IMG/VR virus record: IMGVR_UViG_3300021185_002167
Coordinates: 1 to 64,000 of that record
DNA length: 64,000 bases
Origin: a virus
Direction: 5' to 3' (one strand)
Part shown: piece by piece, positions 34,621 through 42,082 of the stretch
How the letters are laid out: the number at the start of each line of letters is the position of its first letter
How positions within the stretch are numbered: the stretch's first letter is position 1
Made by a program: the position numbers and the translations under genes
Notes under the pieces: model-generated
Seen by the model: only the letters and a program-made list of their open reading frames with translations
What the model was told of the DNA's origin: nothing
Databases searched by the model: none

Positions 34621-34905
34621 ATGAAACTAATTAGACTATCCTCAGGAGAGGAAGTAGTTGGAACAGTCGTAGAAAATGGCGATTCAATTACTATTAAAGA
34701 TGGCTATTCACTTATACCTGCAGGCGAAGGCAAGATTGGCTTTATGCCTTTCATGGCTTACACTAAAGCAAGTGAAGGAATAGAAATCAAAAACGAATTC
34801 GTTATGTTTATTGTAGAACCTGTTGAGCAATTGCAAGAGCAGGTAAGAGCAATGTCAAGCGATATTATAACACCAACTAAACAAGGAATCATTACTAATG
34901 TCTAA
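34621..34905 (+). CDS. Second Sm-like (LSm) fold protein
   Basis: 94 residues. IRLSSGEEVVGTVVENGDSITIKDGYSLIP is the small beta-barrel pattern also seen in the 19710 protein; the C-terminal half continues with strands and a helix (EFVMFIVEPVEQLQEQVRAM). The ATG at 34621 follows GGAGAAAAAT; an ATG at 34609, 4 nt after predicted +1, is an alternative. The early promoter here versus the late promoter for the 19710 paralogue suggests stage-specific versions. Role unknown. Confidence 0.65.
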   Translation: MKLIRLSSGEEVVGTVVENGDSITIKDGYSLIPAGEGKIGFMPFMAYTKASEGIEIKNEFVMFIVEPVEQLQEQVRAMSSDIITPTKQGIITNV

Positions 34906-35311
34906 GAACTGGGTAAAAGATATAGAAGACATGCATTATAAGTATGGCGTAAAAAACTGGATGCATGAAAATCGTGACAATCCTGAAAAGCTACGTAGTT
35001 ACTTAGAATTCAGAATCAAATTTGTAAGAGAAGAACTTATGGAAACTGAAGCTGCACTTACACACAACGACTCAGAAGAAATCGTTGATGGTCTTATTGA
35101 CTTATGTGTTGTAGCAATTGGAACACTTGATGCATTTGGTATCGACGCTCATAAAGCATGGGATGAAGTACTTAAGGCAAATCTATCTAAAGAAGTTGGT
35201 GTAAAAGAGTCAAGGCCTAATCCACTTGGATTACCAGACTTAATTAAACCAGAAGGTTGGGAGGCTCCTTCTCACGAAGGAAATCATGGTAAGCTTAACG
35301 ATATTCGATAA
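34898..35311 (+). CDS. MazG-like nucleotide pyrophosphohydrolase
   Basis: 137 residues. All-alpha NTP-PPase fold: FRIKFVREELMETEAAL supplies the ExxE motif, IVDGLIDLCVVAIGTLDAFGID the downstream Glu/Asp, and VLKANLSKE the Lys-Asn region. The C-terminal RPNPLGLPDLIKPEGWEAP is a shared feature of marine-phage versions often called phosphoribosyl-ATP pyrophosphohydrolase-like. Likely hydrolyses (d)NTPs or alarmone-related nucleotides; the substrate is not determined. Overlaps the preceding gene by 8 nt. Confidence 0.82.
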   Translation: MSKNWVKDIEDMHYKYGVKNWMHENRDNPEKLRSYLEFRIKFVREELMETEAALTHNDSEEIVDGLIDLCVVAIGTLDAFGIDAHKAWDEVLKANLSKEVGVKESRPNPLGLPDLIKPEGWEAPSHEGNHGKLNDIR

Positions 35312-36203
35312 TATATACGATAACAAAACTAATAAGCGTATGGACTATACAAGTTTCGACGAGTTCGAAACTATTCTCTATAAGCTATCTGAGTCTACTA
35401 AGTATCCAACAAAGAAAGATGCTCCTCTTTTGAGTCCAGCAATCTATCAACCAAATACCACTCGAGCCAATGACAATGTTACTGGTTGGGGTGGCTTTGG
35501 TATTCTTGATATCGATGACTATGAAGGCGATATGAAAGATATTGAATCTAAGTATGATAAGTATCGTTATGTATGTTATTCAACAGCTTCATCTACAATC
35601 GAAAATCCAAAGTTTCGATTAGTCTTTCCATTAACTACAAGCGTTGATAAAGAAGACATTAAGCATTTTTGGTATGCTTTAAACAAAGAGATTGGCGATA
35701 TCGCTGATGCTCAAACCAAAGACTTAAGCAGAATGTATTATGTACCTGCTAAATATAGAAATAGTTTTAACTTTATATTTTCTCATGACGGTGATACTAT
35801 GAATCCACATGACTTAATGAAGAAGTATCCATACGTTAAACCTAATCAAACAATGTTCGATCGTTTTCCTGAAGCAATACAAAAAGCTTTACTTGAAAGA
35901 AAACGAAGTGAATTAAACAATACAAATTACACATGGACATCATATCAAGATTGTCCTTTCGTTAATAAGAAACAAGTTGATGAATATAAAACTATAACCG
36001 GAACTGGTTGGTACTCAAAGATGTATCAAATCATGTTAACAACTGCTGGCAATGCTATGAGTAAAGGTTATCCTATTACACCAAAAGAAATCGAATATAT
36101 CTGCAGAGATTTAGATGCAGATACTGGTGGATGGTATGGTAAAAGAGGTTTAGAAAAAGAAGCAGCACGAGCGATTGAATTTGTGTTTAAAAATAACATA
36201 TAG
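35286..36203 (+). CDS. AEP primase-like / RepB-like replication protein
   Basis: 305 residues. WGGFGILDIDDYEGD (68-82) gives a DxD-type metal-binding motif, followed by YVCYSTASSTIENPKFRLVFPLTTSV and KDLSRMYYVPAKYRNSFN, the order seen in archaeo-eukaryotic primase (AEP)/RepB-like domains of plasmids and phages. The last ~110 residues are helical (QIMLTTAGNAMSKGYPITPKEIEYICRDLD), like a PriCT-type extension. It could prime DNA synthesis; no DnaG-type gp61 is in this window. Assignment by motif reading only. Confidence 0.55.
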   Translation: MVSLTIFDNIYDNKTNKRMDYTSFDEFETILYKLSESTKYPTKKDAPLLSPAIYQPNTTRANDNVTGWGGFGILDIDDYEGDMKDIESKYDKYRYVCYSTASSTIENPKFRLVFPLTTSVDKEDIKHFWYALNKEIGDIADAQTKDLSRMYYVPAKYRNSFNFIFSHDGDTMNPHDLMKKYPYVKPNQTMFDRFPEAIQKALLERKRSELNNTNYTWTSYQDCPFVNKKQVDEYKTITGTGWYSKMYQIMLTTAGNAMSKGYPITPKEIEYICRDLDADTGGWYGKRGLEKEAARAIEFVFKNNI

Positions 36204-36211
36204 GAGAATAT

Positions 36212-36283
36212 ATGGAACTTACATTATTAATAACAGGAATGGTTGTAGCTACAATTATTATAACATGGGCATCGATAAAATGA
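36212..36283 (+). CDS. 23-residue membrane peptide upstream of the cell-wall hydrolase
   Basis: MELTLLITGMVVATIIITWASIK, almost entirely a single hydrophobic span. It has a strong TAGGAGA Shine-Dalgarno 5 nt upstream and overlaps the hydrolase start by 4 nt (ATGA). Size and context suit a pinholin-like or signalling membrane peptide; this is an inference. Confidence 0.5.
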   Translation: MELTLLITGMVVATIIITWASIK

Positions 36284-36801
36284 ATAGAAAGACACATCCA
36301 TTTAAAGCGTTTTTACAAGGAATGGCATTTGGAGCATTGCTTATGTTTATACTGTTACTACCAGGTAAATTAAAAGCAAGTGATGCTAACAATGATATTT
36401 ATTGTATGGCTCAAAACATATACTTTGAATCTGGTAATCAACCTCTTGCTGGTAAAGTTGCAGTAGGACATGTAGTACTTAATAGATTAAAACACATGAA
36501 TTATCCAGGTTCAGTTTGTGGAGTTGTATACCAAGCAAAACTAAAACAAAATTGGAAAGGTAATATGGTGCCAATACTGCATCAATGCCAATTCAGTTGG
36601 TACTGTGATGGAAAATCTGACAACCCAGTAGATAGTCCAACATGGTTAAAATCTCTGCATATTGCAAGAGATGTAATACAAGGAGCTTATCCGGATATTA
36701 CAGAGGGGTCAACACATTATCATAACGATAGTGTTTATCCTTATTGGGCTGAATCGTTAAATGAAACAGTCAATATTAATAATCACATATTTTACAAATA
36801 G
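36280..36801 (+). CDS. SleB-family cell-wall hydrolase (probable endolysin) with N-terminal signal anchor
   Basis: 173 residues. Hydrophobic segment AFGALLMFILLLPG (about 17-30) is a signal or signal-anchor; then the Hydrolase_2/SleB domain: DIYCMAQNIYFESGNQPLAGKVAVGHVVLNRL (with the catalytic-type Glu of YFESGN), CGVVYQAK, QCQFSWYCDGK, and YPYWAESL. Family members cleave peptidoglycan glycan strands. The start at 36280 is chosen for the ATGA coupling with the 23-residue peptide; the longer in-frame start at 36175 would overlap the previous gene. Confidence 0.8.
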   Translation: MNRKTHPFKAFLQGMAFGALLMFILLLPGKLKASDANNDIYCMAQNIYFESGNQPLAGKVAVGHVVLNRLKHMNYPGSVCGVVYQAKLKQNWKGNMVPILHQCQFSWYCDGKSDNPVDSPTWLKSLHIARDVIQGAYPDITEGSTHYHNDSVYPYWAESLNETVNINNHIFYK

Positions 36802-36810
36802 GAGATAAAC

Positions 36811-37074
36811 ATGAAAATGTTAGGAAACAACGTACTTATTACTGAAGTACAAGAAGAAAATCAATCATCAGGAGGAATCATACTTACTGAATCAATCGAT
36901 AATGCAAGTAAACCGGGACTAGTTCTATCGGTTTCTTTAGGAGCTGTAGGTCCACTTAGGTCAGGACAAAGAGTATTCTTAGATTGGTCAAAAGCAATGG
37001 CAGTAAATGTTGATGGAAAAGCAGCTGTTATTATTGACGCAGAACATGTCAAAGCAGTTATATCAGAAGAATAA
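36811..37074 (+). CDS. GroES-like co-chaperonin
   Basis: 87 residues, the size of GroES (97). GNNVLITEVQEENQSSGGIILTES matches the GroES N-terminus and mobile-loop region; GLVLSVSLGAVGPLRSGQRVFLDWSKAMAVNVDGKAAVIIDAEHVKAVI matches the rest of the Cpn10 fold. T4 supplies its own co-chaperonin gp31 to fold the capsid protein with host GroEL; this is a likely functional analogue, closer to GroES than to gp31. AGGAGAT precedes the ATG. Confidence 0.8.
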   Translation: MKMLGNNVLITEVQEENQSSGGIILTESIDNASKPGLVLSVSLGAVGPLRSGQRVFLDWSKAMAVNVDGKAAVIIDAEHVKAVISEE

Positions 37075-37076
37075 TT

Positions 37077-37490
37077 ATGGATACGAAAAAAGAAAAGATG
37101 GGTGACATAGGCGAAAAGCTTGTGTTTGAGTATTACAATGGTACACAAAGTACGTATAAGTATGATAGTGAAAAGGATGGAATGATTGGTGAAGAAACTG
37201 CAGAAGTTAAGACACAAAATAGACATCCCTTTGGTTATTTTACAGTTAACACTGCTTGGAAAAATCAAGCTAAGAAATGTAAATCAGTTGACCGTCTTTT
37301 CTTTGTTGAGTATGATAGTTCTCCTGACGCAGTATTATGGGAATGTACTGATAGAGAAGATACAAAAATCATAACAACTAAAAACGGCAGAGTCATGGAA
37401 GGCTGGCCAATAAGTAAAATGAAACTTATAACTACTTTTAAAGGTAAAGGTGATGAGTTACGTAAACACACAAGTAGCAAAATATTTTAA
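37077..37490 (+). CDS. Putative PD-(D/E)xK nuclease-like protein
   Basis: 137 residues. GDIGEKLVFEYYN (Glu13), KDGM (Asp34) and AEVKTQN (Glu43-x-Lys45) have the order and spacing of a compact PD-(D/E)xK nuclease core; the rest (FTVNTAWKNQAKKCKSVDRLFFVEYDS) could complete the fold. If active, it might degrade DNA not carrying the phage's base modification, given the neighbouring modification genes. Function is unproven and the motif could be fortuitous. Confidence 0.45.
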   Translation: MDTKKEKMGDIGEKLVFEYYNGTQSTYKYDSEKDGMIGEETAEVKTQNRHPFGYFTVNTAWKNQAKKCKSVDRLFFVEYDSSPDAVLWECTDREDTKIITTKNGRVMEGWPISKMKLITTFKGKGDELRKHTSSKIF

Positions 37491-37498
37491 AATAAACG

Positions 37499-37527
37499 TT
37501 TACATTTATGCCAAAGTATGGTATAAT
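37499..37527 (+). promoter_or_regulatory. Early-type promoter for the gene 42 unit
   Basis: TTTACA / 17 bp / TATAAT with TGG; predicted start near 37534; GGAG precedes the ATG at 37557. Confidence 0.9.
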
Positions 37528-37556
37528 AGATATATAAAATTAATTATGGAGACATT

Positions 37557-37886
37557 ATGAAAGAAAGCTTAAAAGTACTGCAAGAATGCGCAGAACTACA
37601 ATCAAAAAAATCACAGGACTATCAAAGTTCAGAATCAACAGTAGTACAAGCAATGCACTATAGACGTGGCGTTGATACAATACACGATATTATTCTTGGT
37701 AAAGTCATGAGAGCAACTTCATTACTCGAATCGCAAGATGAACCAAACTTCGAAAGTATCGAAGATACATACAAAGATATGATTAACTATTGTTCTTTTG
37801 CAGTTGCTTATTCACGTGGTAAAATGGAAGGCCAAGACCCAAACAGAGATATGTTCAATAACAGGATTCAAAATGCAAACGACTAA
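37557..37886 (+). CDS. Nucleotide-modification-associated domain protein (Nmad1/DUF1599-like)
   Basis: 109 residues. ECAELQSKKSQDYQ, DTIHDIILGKVMRATSLLES and FESIEDTYKDMINYCSFAVAYSRG follow the DUF1599/Nmad1 pattern, a family found beside DNA base modification enzymes in phages. It directly precedes and overlaps (14 nt) the dCMP hydroxymethylase gene, fitting that association. Exact role not established. Confidence 0.7.
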   Translation: MKESLKVLQECAELQSKKSQDYQSSESTVVQAMHYRRGVDTIHDIILGKVMRATSLLESQDEPNFESIEDTYKDMINYCSFAVAYSRGKMEGQDPNRDMFNNRIQNAND

Positions 37887-38553
37887 AGATATAGCAGAGA
37901 TATTTACTAATGCTCTTGAAAGCAAACAGTTTACTAAAGATAAAACTGGTTGTAGAACAATTGAAATACTCGGTGCTTCTTTTCTTGCTGATAAGCCGTC
38001 AATATTTGGCGCTGTACAACAAAACTATGTTGATGCAGAAATTGAATGGTATGAATCTCGTTCTACTAACATTAACAAACTTGCCGAAATCTATGGAGTT
38101 CCAAAAGCTCCACTAGCTTGGATATATTCAGCTAATGACTATGGCGAAATCAATTCTAATTATGGTAAGCTTATCTTCGGTAAGAAATACTTTAAACAAT
38201 ATAAAAGAGTTCTTCAAGAATTATCTGAAGTAAACCCTGATTCACGTAGAGCGTCTATGATATATCAAAGACCAAGTATTTGGCATGAGTTTGACGAAGA
38301 TGGTAAGAATGATTTTATCTGTACAAATGCAGTAACATATTACATTCGTGATAAAAAACTACATTGCGTAGTTCAAATGCGTAGTAATGACGTTGTGTTT
38401 GGTTATAAGAATGATTATGCTTGGCAGCATTATGTTCTTAACAAATTAAGAAATGACTTGTATTACGATGGATATAAACTTGATGAAGGTGATATCATTT
38501 GGCAAGTACAAAACTTACATGTATACGAGAGACATTTTGACCTTATCAAATAA
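37873..38553 (+). CDS. 42: dCMP hydroxymethylase (gp42)
   Basis: 226 residues (T4 gp42 is 246). Thymidylate-synthase fold with blocks very close to T4 gp42: GEINSNYG, NPDSRR, DFICTN with catalytic Cys150, and MRSNDVVFGYKNDYAW. Asp181 in KNDYAW occupies the position of Asn177 in E. coli thymidylate synthase and Asp179 in T4 gp42, the change that selects dCMP hydroxymethylation. It would make 5-hydroxymethyl-dCMP from dCMP and methylene-THF. The C-terminus ends at LHVYERHFDLIK, about 20 residues short of T4. The ATG at 37873 is chosen because homology begins there. Confidence 0.92.
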   Translation: MQTTKDIAEIFTNALESKQFTKDKTGCRTIEILGASFLADKPSIFGAVQQNYVDAEIEWYESRSTNINKLAEIYGVPKAPLAWIYSANDYGEINSNYGKLIFGKKYFKQYKRVLQELSEVNPDSRRASMIYQRPSIWHEFDEDGKNDFICTNAVTYYIRDKKLHCVVQMRSNDVVFGYKNDYAWQHYVLNKLRNDLYYDGYKLDEGDIIWQVQNLHVYERHFDLIK

Positions 38554-38983
38554 ATGGGATATACGATATCTCGATCTTGCAAAAGAAATTGCGTCATGGT
38601 CTAAAGACCCAAGCAAACAAATTGGTGCTGTCGCAATCGGTGAAAAAGGTCAAGTACTCGCTCAAGGATATAATGGATTCCCAAGAGGTATCGATGATTC
38701 AGAAGAAAAATACTTAGATAAAGAAACTAAGTATAAGTATGTAGTTCATGCAGAAATGAATTGTATATACAATGCAACATATAATGGAGTCTCACTACAA
38801 GGAGCGACTCTATATATTTCTGGACTTCCAACATGTAGTGAATGTGCAAAAGGATTAATTCAAGTAGGTGTCAAAAGAGTTGTATATCAAGCAGACGATA
38901 TACCAAACATTTGGGCAGAAAGTAATGAAAGAACTATTGATATGTTCAGTGAAGCGGATATAAGTTATGAGCGAATACAGTAA
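38519..38983 (+). CDS. cd: dCMP deaminase
   Basis: 154 residues from ATG 38519; a TTG at 38537 with GAGAG upstream is an alternative start closer to the family N-terminus (NKWDIRYLDLAKEIASWSKDPS). Zinc-binding motifs HAEMN (77-81) and PTCSEC (Cys106, Cys109), plus YNGFPRG. Converts dCMP to dUMP, balancing dTTP against the hydroxymethyl-dCMP pathway. Overlaps gene 42 by 35 nt. Confidence 0.88.
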   Translation: MYTRDILTLSNKWDIRYLDLAKEIASWSKDPSKQIGAVAIGEKGQVLAQGYNGFPRGIDDSEEKYLDKETKYKYVVHAEMNCIYNATYNGVSLQGATLYISGLPTCSECAKGLIQVGVKRVVYQADDIPNIWAESNERTIDMFSEADISYERIQ

Positions 38984-39266
38984 AGAAGAACTAGAAAATT
39001 CAACCCGTATATTTAAGAGTGCAACTCCTAAGTATACAATTGATTGGTATATTAAATGGATAGCATCAGCTATTCTTTTAGTTGCTATGGCAAGCAGGTC
39101 TAATCCTGAACTTGCTCTCTATGACCAAACGTTTTCCTTAGTTGGAACATTCGGTTGGTTAATAGTAGCTCTCATCTGGAAAGATAGAGCATTGATAATT
39201 TTAAACACGGCAGCAGTCATTATCCTCGGAAGTGGTCTGATAAGTGTTATAACTAATAGTATATAG
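38967..39266 (+). CDS. Small inner-membrane protein (three spans)
   Basis: 99 residues with three hydrophobic segments: WYIKWIASAILLVAMAS, LVGTFGWLIVALIW and ALIILNTAAVIILGSGLISVI. The middle LYDQTFSLVGTFGWLIVALIWKDRA is of a conserved marine T4-like type (DUF6552-like by memory). Function unknown. Overlaps the deaminase end by 17 nt. Confidence 0.7.
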   Translation: MSEYSKEELENSTRIFKSATPKYTIDWYIKWIASAILLVAMASRSNPELALYDQTFSLVGTFGWLIVALIWKDRALIILNTAAVIILGSGLISVITNSI

Positions 39267-39301
39267 TGAGCTACTCTGGTAAGCCAGTCAAATTTCTCAC
39301 T
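39265..39301 (+). other. Nested hairpin between the membrane-protein and inositol-synthase genes
   Basis: AGTGAG / CTCACT (6 bp) encloses CTGG-TAAG-CCAG. No U-tract follows, so it may be an mRNA processing or stability element. Confidence 0.45.
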
Positions 39302-39328
39302 CAAATAAACTGATATAAGGAGAAAAAT

Positions 39329-40627
39329 ATGTCATCAAAAATAAAAGCCGGTATCATAGGTGTCGGTTCATGCGCGAAATCTCTCGTAGAGGGAATTCAA
39401 TATTATAACGAAAATCCAGAAGACAAAATAGGTCTAATGTATGAAGATATCGGAGGATATTCAGTACACGACATCGAGTTTGTAGTTGGATTTGATATCG
39501 ACAAAAGGAAAGTAAACAAGAAATTGGCAAAGGCTTTAAGAGCTCAACCAAATTGTGCTATGGACCATGTCGATAAAATCAGTACGGATAGTAACACATC
39601 ATGTGTAACAAAAGATGCAATGGTTTATTCTGCTCCAGAAATGGACGGGATTGCGCCACATATGCATGACTATCCTGATGAAGTAACATTTGTAAATGGT
39701 GCTGTACCAGCTGAATCATTCGAAAGAACGGTTGAGTTATTACAATATCATAATGTAGATGTACTCATTAATTATTTACCAGTAGGTTCAGAAGAAGCTT
39801 CAAGGTATTGGATTGATGTTGCACTTGCAGCTGGTGTTCACTTCGTAAACTGTATTCCTACGTTGATTTCAACAGAAGATGCAACTGAGACTGAGCAAAG
39901 ATTTATCGATGCTGGGTTATCATTCATCGGTTCTGATATGAGATCTGCTTGGGGAGCATCAAGAATGTCTGAAGTTCTGCAAGGAGCTATGCTAGATTCT
40001 GGCTTAATGATTACTCAACATATTCAAATGAATATGGCAGCTGGTTCTACACAAGGACAAGAACATATAAGAACAGGAAGAACAGCAAATACTGACTTCT
40101 TGAATATGGCAAAACAATACAGATTAAAGAACAAACATATCTCAAAAGAGAATGTATTAAAAGGACAAAACATTGTAAGAGATGAATCTACTTCAGGTAT
40201 GACTCTCTTTGCTGGTCCTTCTTTAACTGTACAACAAAAACCAGGTGGAGATTATGTTTCATCTGATAACAAAATAGCTAACTTCGATATGGTAGCTTAT
40301 GGATTTGCAGGAGCAAGATATGAAATGTCAGCAAGACTTTCAGTTCAAGATTCGCCTAACTCAGGTGGAGTCGTTGTTTCAGCAATTAGATTCTGTAAGG
40401 TTGCTTCAGAGATGGGTATTGTTGGTTACTTAAGAGGACCTTCTGCGTGGACTCAAAAGACACCTCCAGTTCAACTTAAAACTGAAGATGCTAAATTCGA
40501 ATGTGATGCTTTAGCGAGAAGAGTCGTAACAGATATGACAAGACCTCAGCTTAAAGATAATAGACCTAAAGCAAAAGACTTGCTTTTTACATTTCAAGAT
40601 TCGGTAAATGACTATGAAAGTAAATAG
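39329..40627 (+). CDS. ino1: Inositol-3-phosphate synthase (MIPS)-like
   Basis: 432 residues. N-terminal NAD-binding GVGSCAKSLVEGIQYY, then GLMYEDIGGYSVHDIEFVVGFDIDKRKV, VDVLINYLPVGSEEASRYW, the LSFIGSDMRSAWGAS segment and SARLSVQDSPNSGGVVVSAIRFCKVA, in the order seen in bacterial/archaeal myo-inositol-1-phosphate synthases. The reaction is NAD-dependent cyclisation of glucose 6-phosphate to inositol 3-phosphate. Most motifs are preserved. An uncommon phage gene; GGAG precedes the ATG. A HAD phosphatase gene overlaps its 3' end. Confidence 0.85.
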   Translation: MSSKIKAGIIGVGSCAKSLVEGIQYYNENPEDKIGLMYEDIGGYSVHDIEFVVGFDIDKRKVNKKLAKALRAQPNCAMDHVDKISTDSNTSCVTKDAMVYSAPEMDGIAPHMHDYPDEVTFVNGAVPAESFERTVELLQYHNVDVLINYLPVGSEEASRYWIDVALAAGVHFVNCIPTLISTEDATETEQRFIDAGLSFIGSDMRSAWGASRMSEVLQGAMLDSGLMITQHIQMNMAAGSTQGQEHIRTGRTANTDFLNMAKQYRLKNKHISKENVLKGQNIVRDESTSGMTLFAGPSLTVQQKPGGDYVSSDNKIANFDMVAYGFAGARYEMSARLSVQDSPNSGGVVVSAIRFCKVASEMGIVGYLRGPSAWTQKTPPVQLKTEDAKFECDALARRVVTDMTRPQLKDNRPKAKDLLFTFQDSVNDYESK

Positions 40628-41027
40628 TTTCGATATTGACGGTGTAATCTATTTCGGCGATGATGCCACTGGCGTGAGACCCTGTACTGGTGATGTAATC
40701 ATTACAGGGCGGCCATTCCATGATAGAGAAGCTACTATTAAAATGCTAGAATCAAGAGGGATATATAATACAGTGTATATGAATCCACTTGAAAGAGTAC
40801 AGCCAAATGTTAAAATCACAAATGGAATTAAAAATAATCCACTCTATGGTAGAAAAGCTTCAGGTATATTCAAAGGTCAAATGATTAACATGCTAAAAGA
40901 CCTTGGAGTAGAGATTCAAATGCATTTTGAAGATGACCCTATACAAATTAAAGAGATTCAAAAGAGATGTCCTAACGTTTCTATTGTACACTTAAAAAGA
41001 GATAATGAGGAACGTGTCAAGTATTAA
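40608..41027 (+). CDS. HAD-superfamily phosphatase
   Basis: 139 residues (ATG 40608 or 40614). HAD motifs: I, FDIDGV; II, ITGRP; IV, FEDDP; a Lys in the GIFKGQ segment may serve as motif III. No cap domain, so a small-substrate or macromolecular phosphatase. Translational overlap with the inositol-phosphate synthase suggests it may dephosphorylate that product to myo-inositol, but HAD substrates cannot be read from sequence. Confidence 0.7.
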   Translation: MTMKVNSFDIDGVIYFGDDATGVRPCTGDVIITGRPFHDREATIKMLESRGIYNTVYMNPLERVQPNVKITNGIKNNPLYGRKASGIFKGQMINMLKDLGVEIQMHFEDDPIQIKEIQKRCPNVSIVHLKRDNEERVKY

Positions 41028-42078
41028 TTATAATTACGATTGGTTTAACTACGATAAAGAACTCATGAAAGAGTTCAATTGGTTTCTATATAAAGTTAAT
41101 CAACGATCAGGTATACAACTTGGTTATATTGATGAAGAATATAAGAACGTAAATCGTCATGGTAAAATCGATTATGGTCTTGGAGAAGACGTAGAGTATT
41201 TTCATCCAACAATAACACTTGATGATCGTATGAGATTTATAGGTCAAGAAATTGCAAGCTTAGATACTTCAATTATGAATATCGTTGGCAATACTTTTAT
41301 ATCTCATTTCTATGGTGGAAGAGGAGTTCATTTCTTAGCATCTGGTGAAGAGAATGTCTTTGTAGATTTTGATCGAATAGCAGATGGAGATAATGAGTAT
41401 ATCAACTTTGTTCGAAATAATTTAGATAAAGCAATTCAGAGTAAGCAACCTATATGGGGAACAACTGAATTGCATACATCTATACAAACTGCTGGTAGAA
41501 ACTATTGTAGACAAAAGTATAATGAACCAGATAGAAAGTTTCATGCTGTTGATGTATGTGAATGGGTATCTTCTTTTAGAGATACTGGATTCTTAGATCG
41601 AATGCAAAAATGTAATCATATGTCAGAAATATATGACTTACTGAGAGAACAACCTGGCATTGGACATTACTACGGATTTCATGGTGCAGCATCTTCATCG
41701 GTATTACCACAAATGAAGTATCATCATGACCAAAGATTCGTTGCACCAGGACCAGGAGCTGTCTATACTATTCAGCTTATGTGGCCAGATGCTCCAAAGA
41801 AACTATATGATGAAGCCATTTATTTTATGAGAGAGAATTCAGAAGAGATTGGACTTACTACTCATGTAGATTTTCATCCTAATGCATTTAATATAAATAA
41901 AACAGATGGTACAAAACTTTTTCAATATGAACAAGATTCTCTTAAATACTACGGAACTGAAGTATTGTCATGTCAGTTTGGAGTATATCTACAGATAAGA
42001 GAAGATGAAAAAGCTTGTGCACGTAGACGAGTAGCAAGAGTACAGAAGACAAATAATCTTACTGAATTTTTTGAATAA
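41005..42078 (+). CDS. HhH/base-pyrophosphorylase-like protein (possible DNA hypermodification enzyme)
   Basis: 357 residues. LREQPGIGHYYGFHGAASS ... RFVAPGPGAVYTIQLMWP recalls the GIGPF..., ..PGPGA.. pattern of the alpha-glutamyl/putrescinyl-thymine pyrophosphorylase families, members of the HhH DNA glycosylase superfamily that hypermodify bases. The N-terminal half (FGGRGVHFL-like YGGRGVHFLASGEENVFVDFDRI) is not recognised. Overlaps the HAD gene by 23 nt and ends (LTEFFE) with a possible clamp-binding tail like that of gp43 (SLEDFFG). Recognition is by eye and moderate. Confidence 0.45.
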   Translation: MRNVSSINYNYDWFNYDKELMKEFNWFLYKVNQRSGIQLGYIDEEYKNVNRHGKIDYGLGEDVEYFHPTITLDDRMRFIGQEIASLDTSIMNIVGNTFISHFYGGRGVHFLASGEENVFVDFDRIADGDNEYINFVRNNLDKAIQSKQPIWGTTELHTSIQTAGRNYCRQKYNEPDRKFHAVDVCEWVSSFRDTGFLDRMQKCNHMSEIYDLLREQPGIGHYYGFHGAASSSVLPQMKYHHDQRFVAPGPGAVYTIQLMWPDAPKKLYDEAIYFMRENSEEIGLTTHVDFHPNAFNINKTDGTKLFQYEQDSLKYYGTEVLSCQFGVYLQIREDEKACARRRVARVQKTNNLTEFFE

Positions 42079-42082
42079 AACG

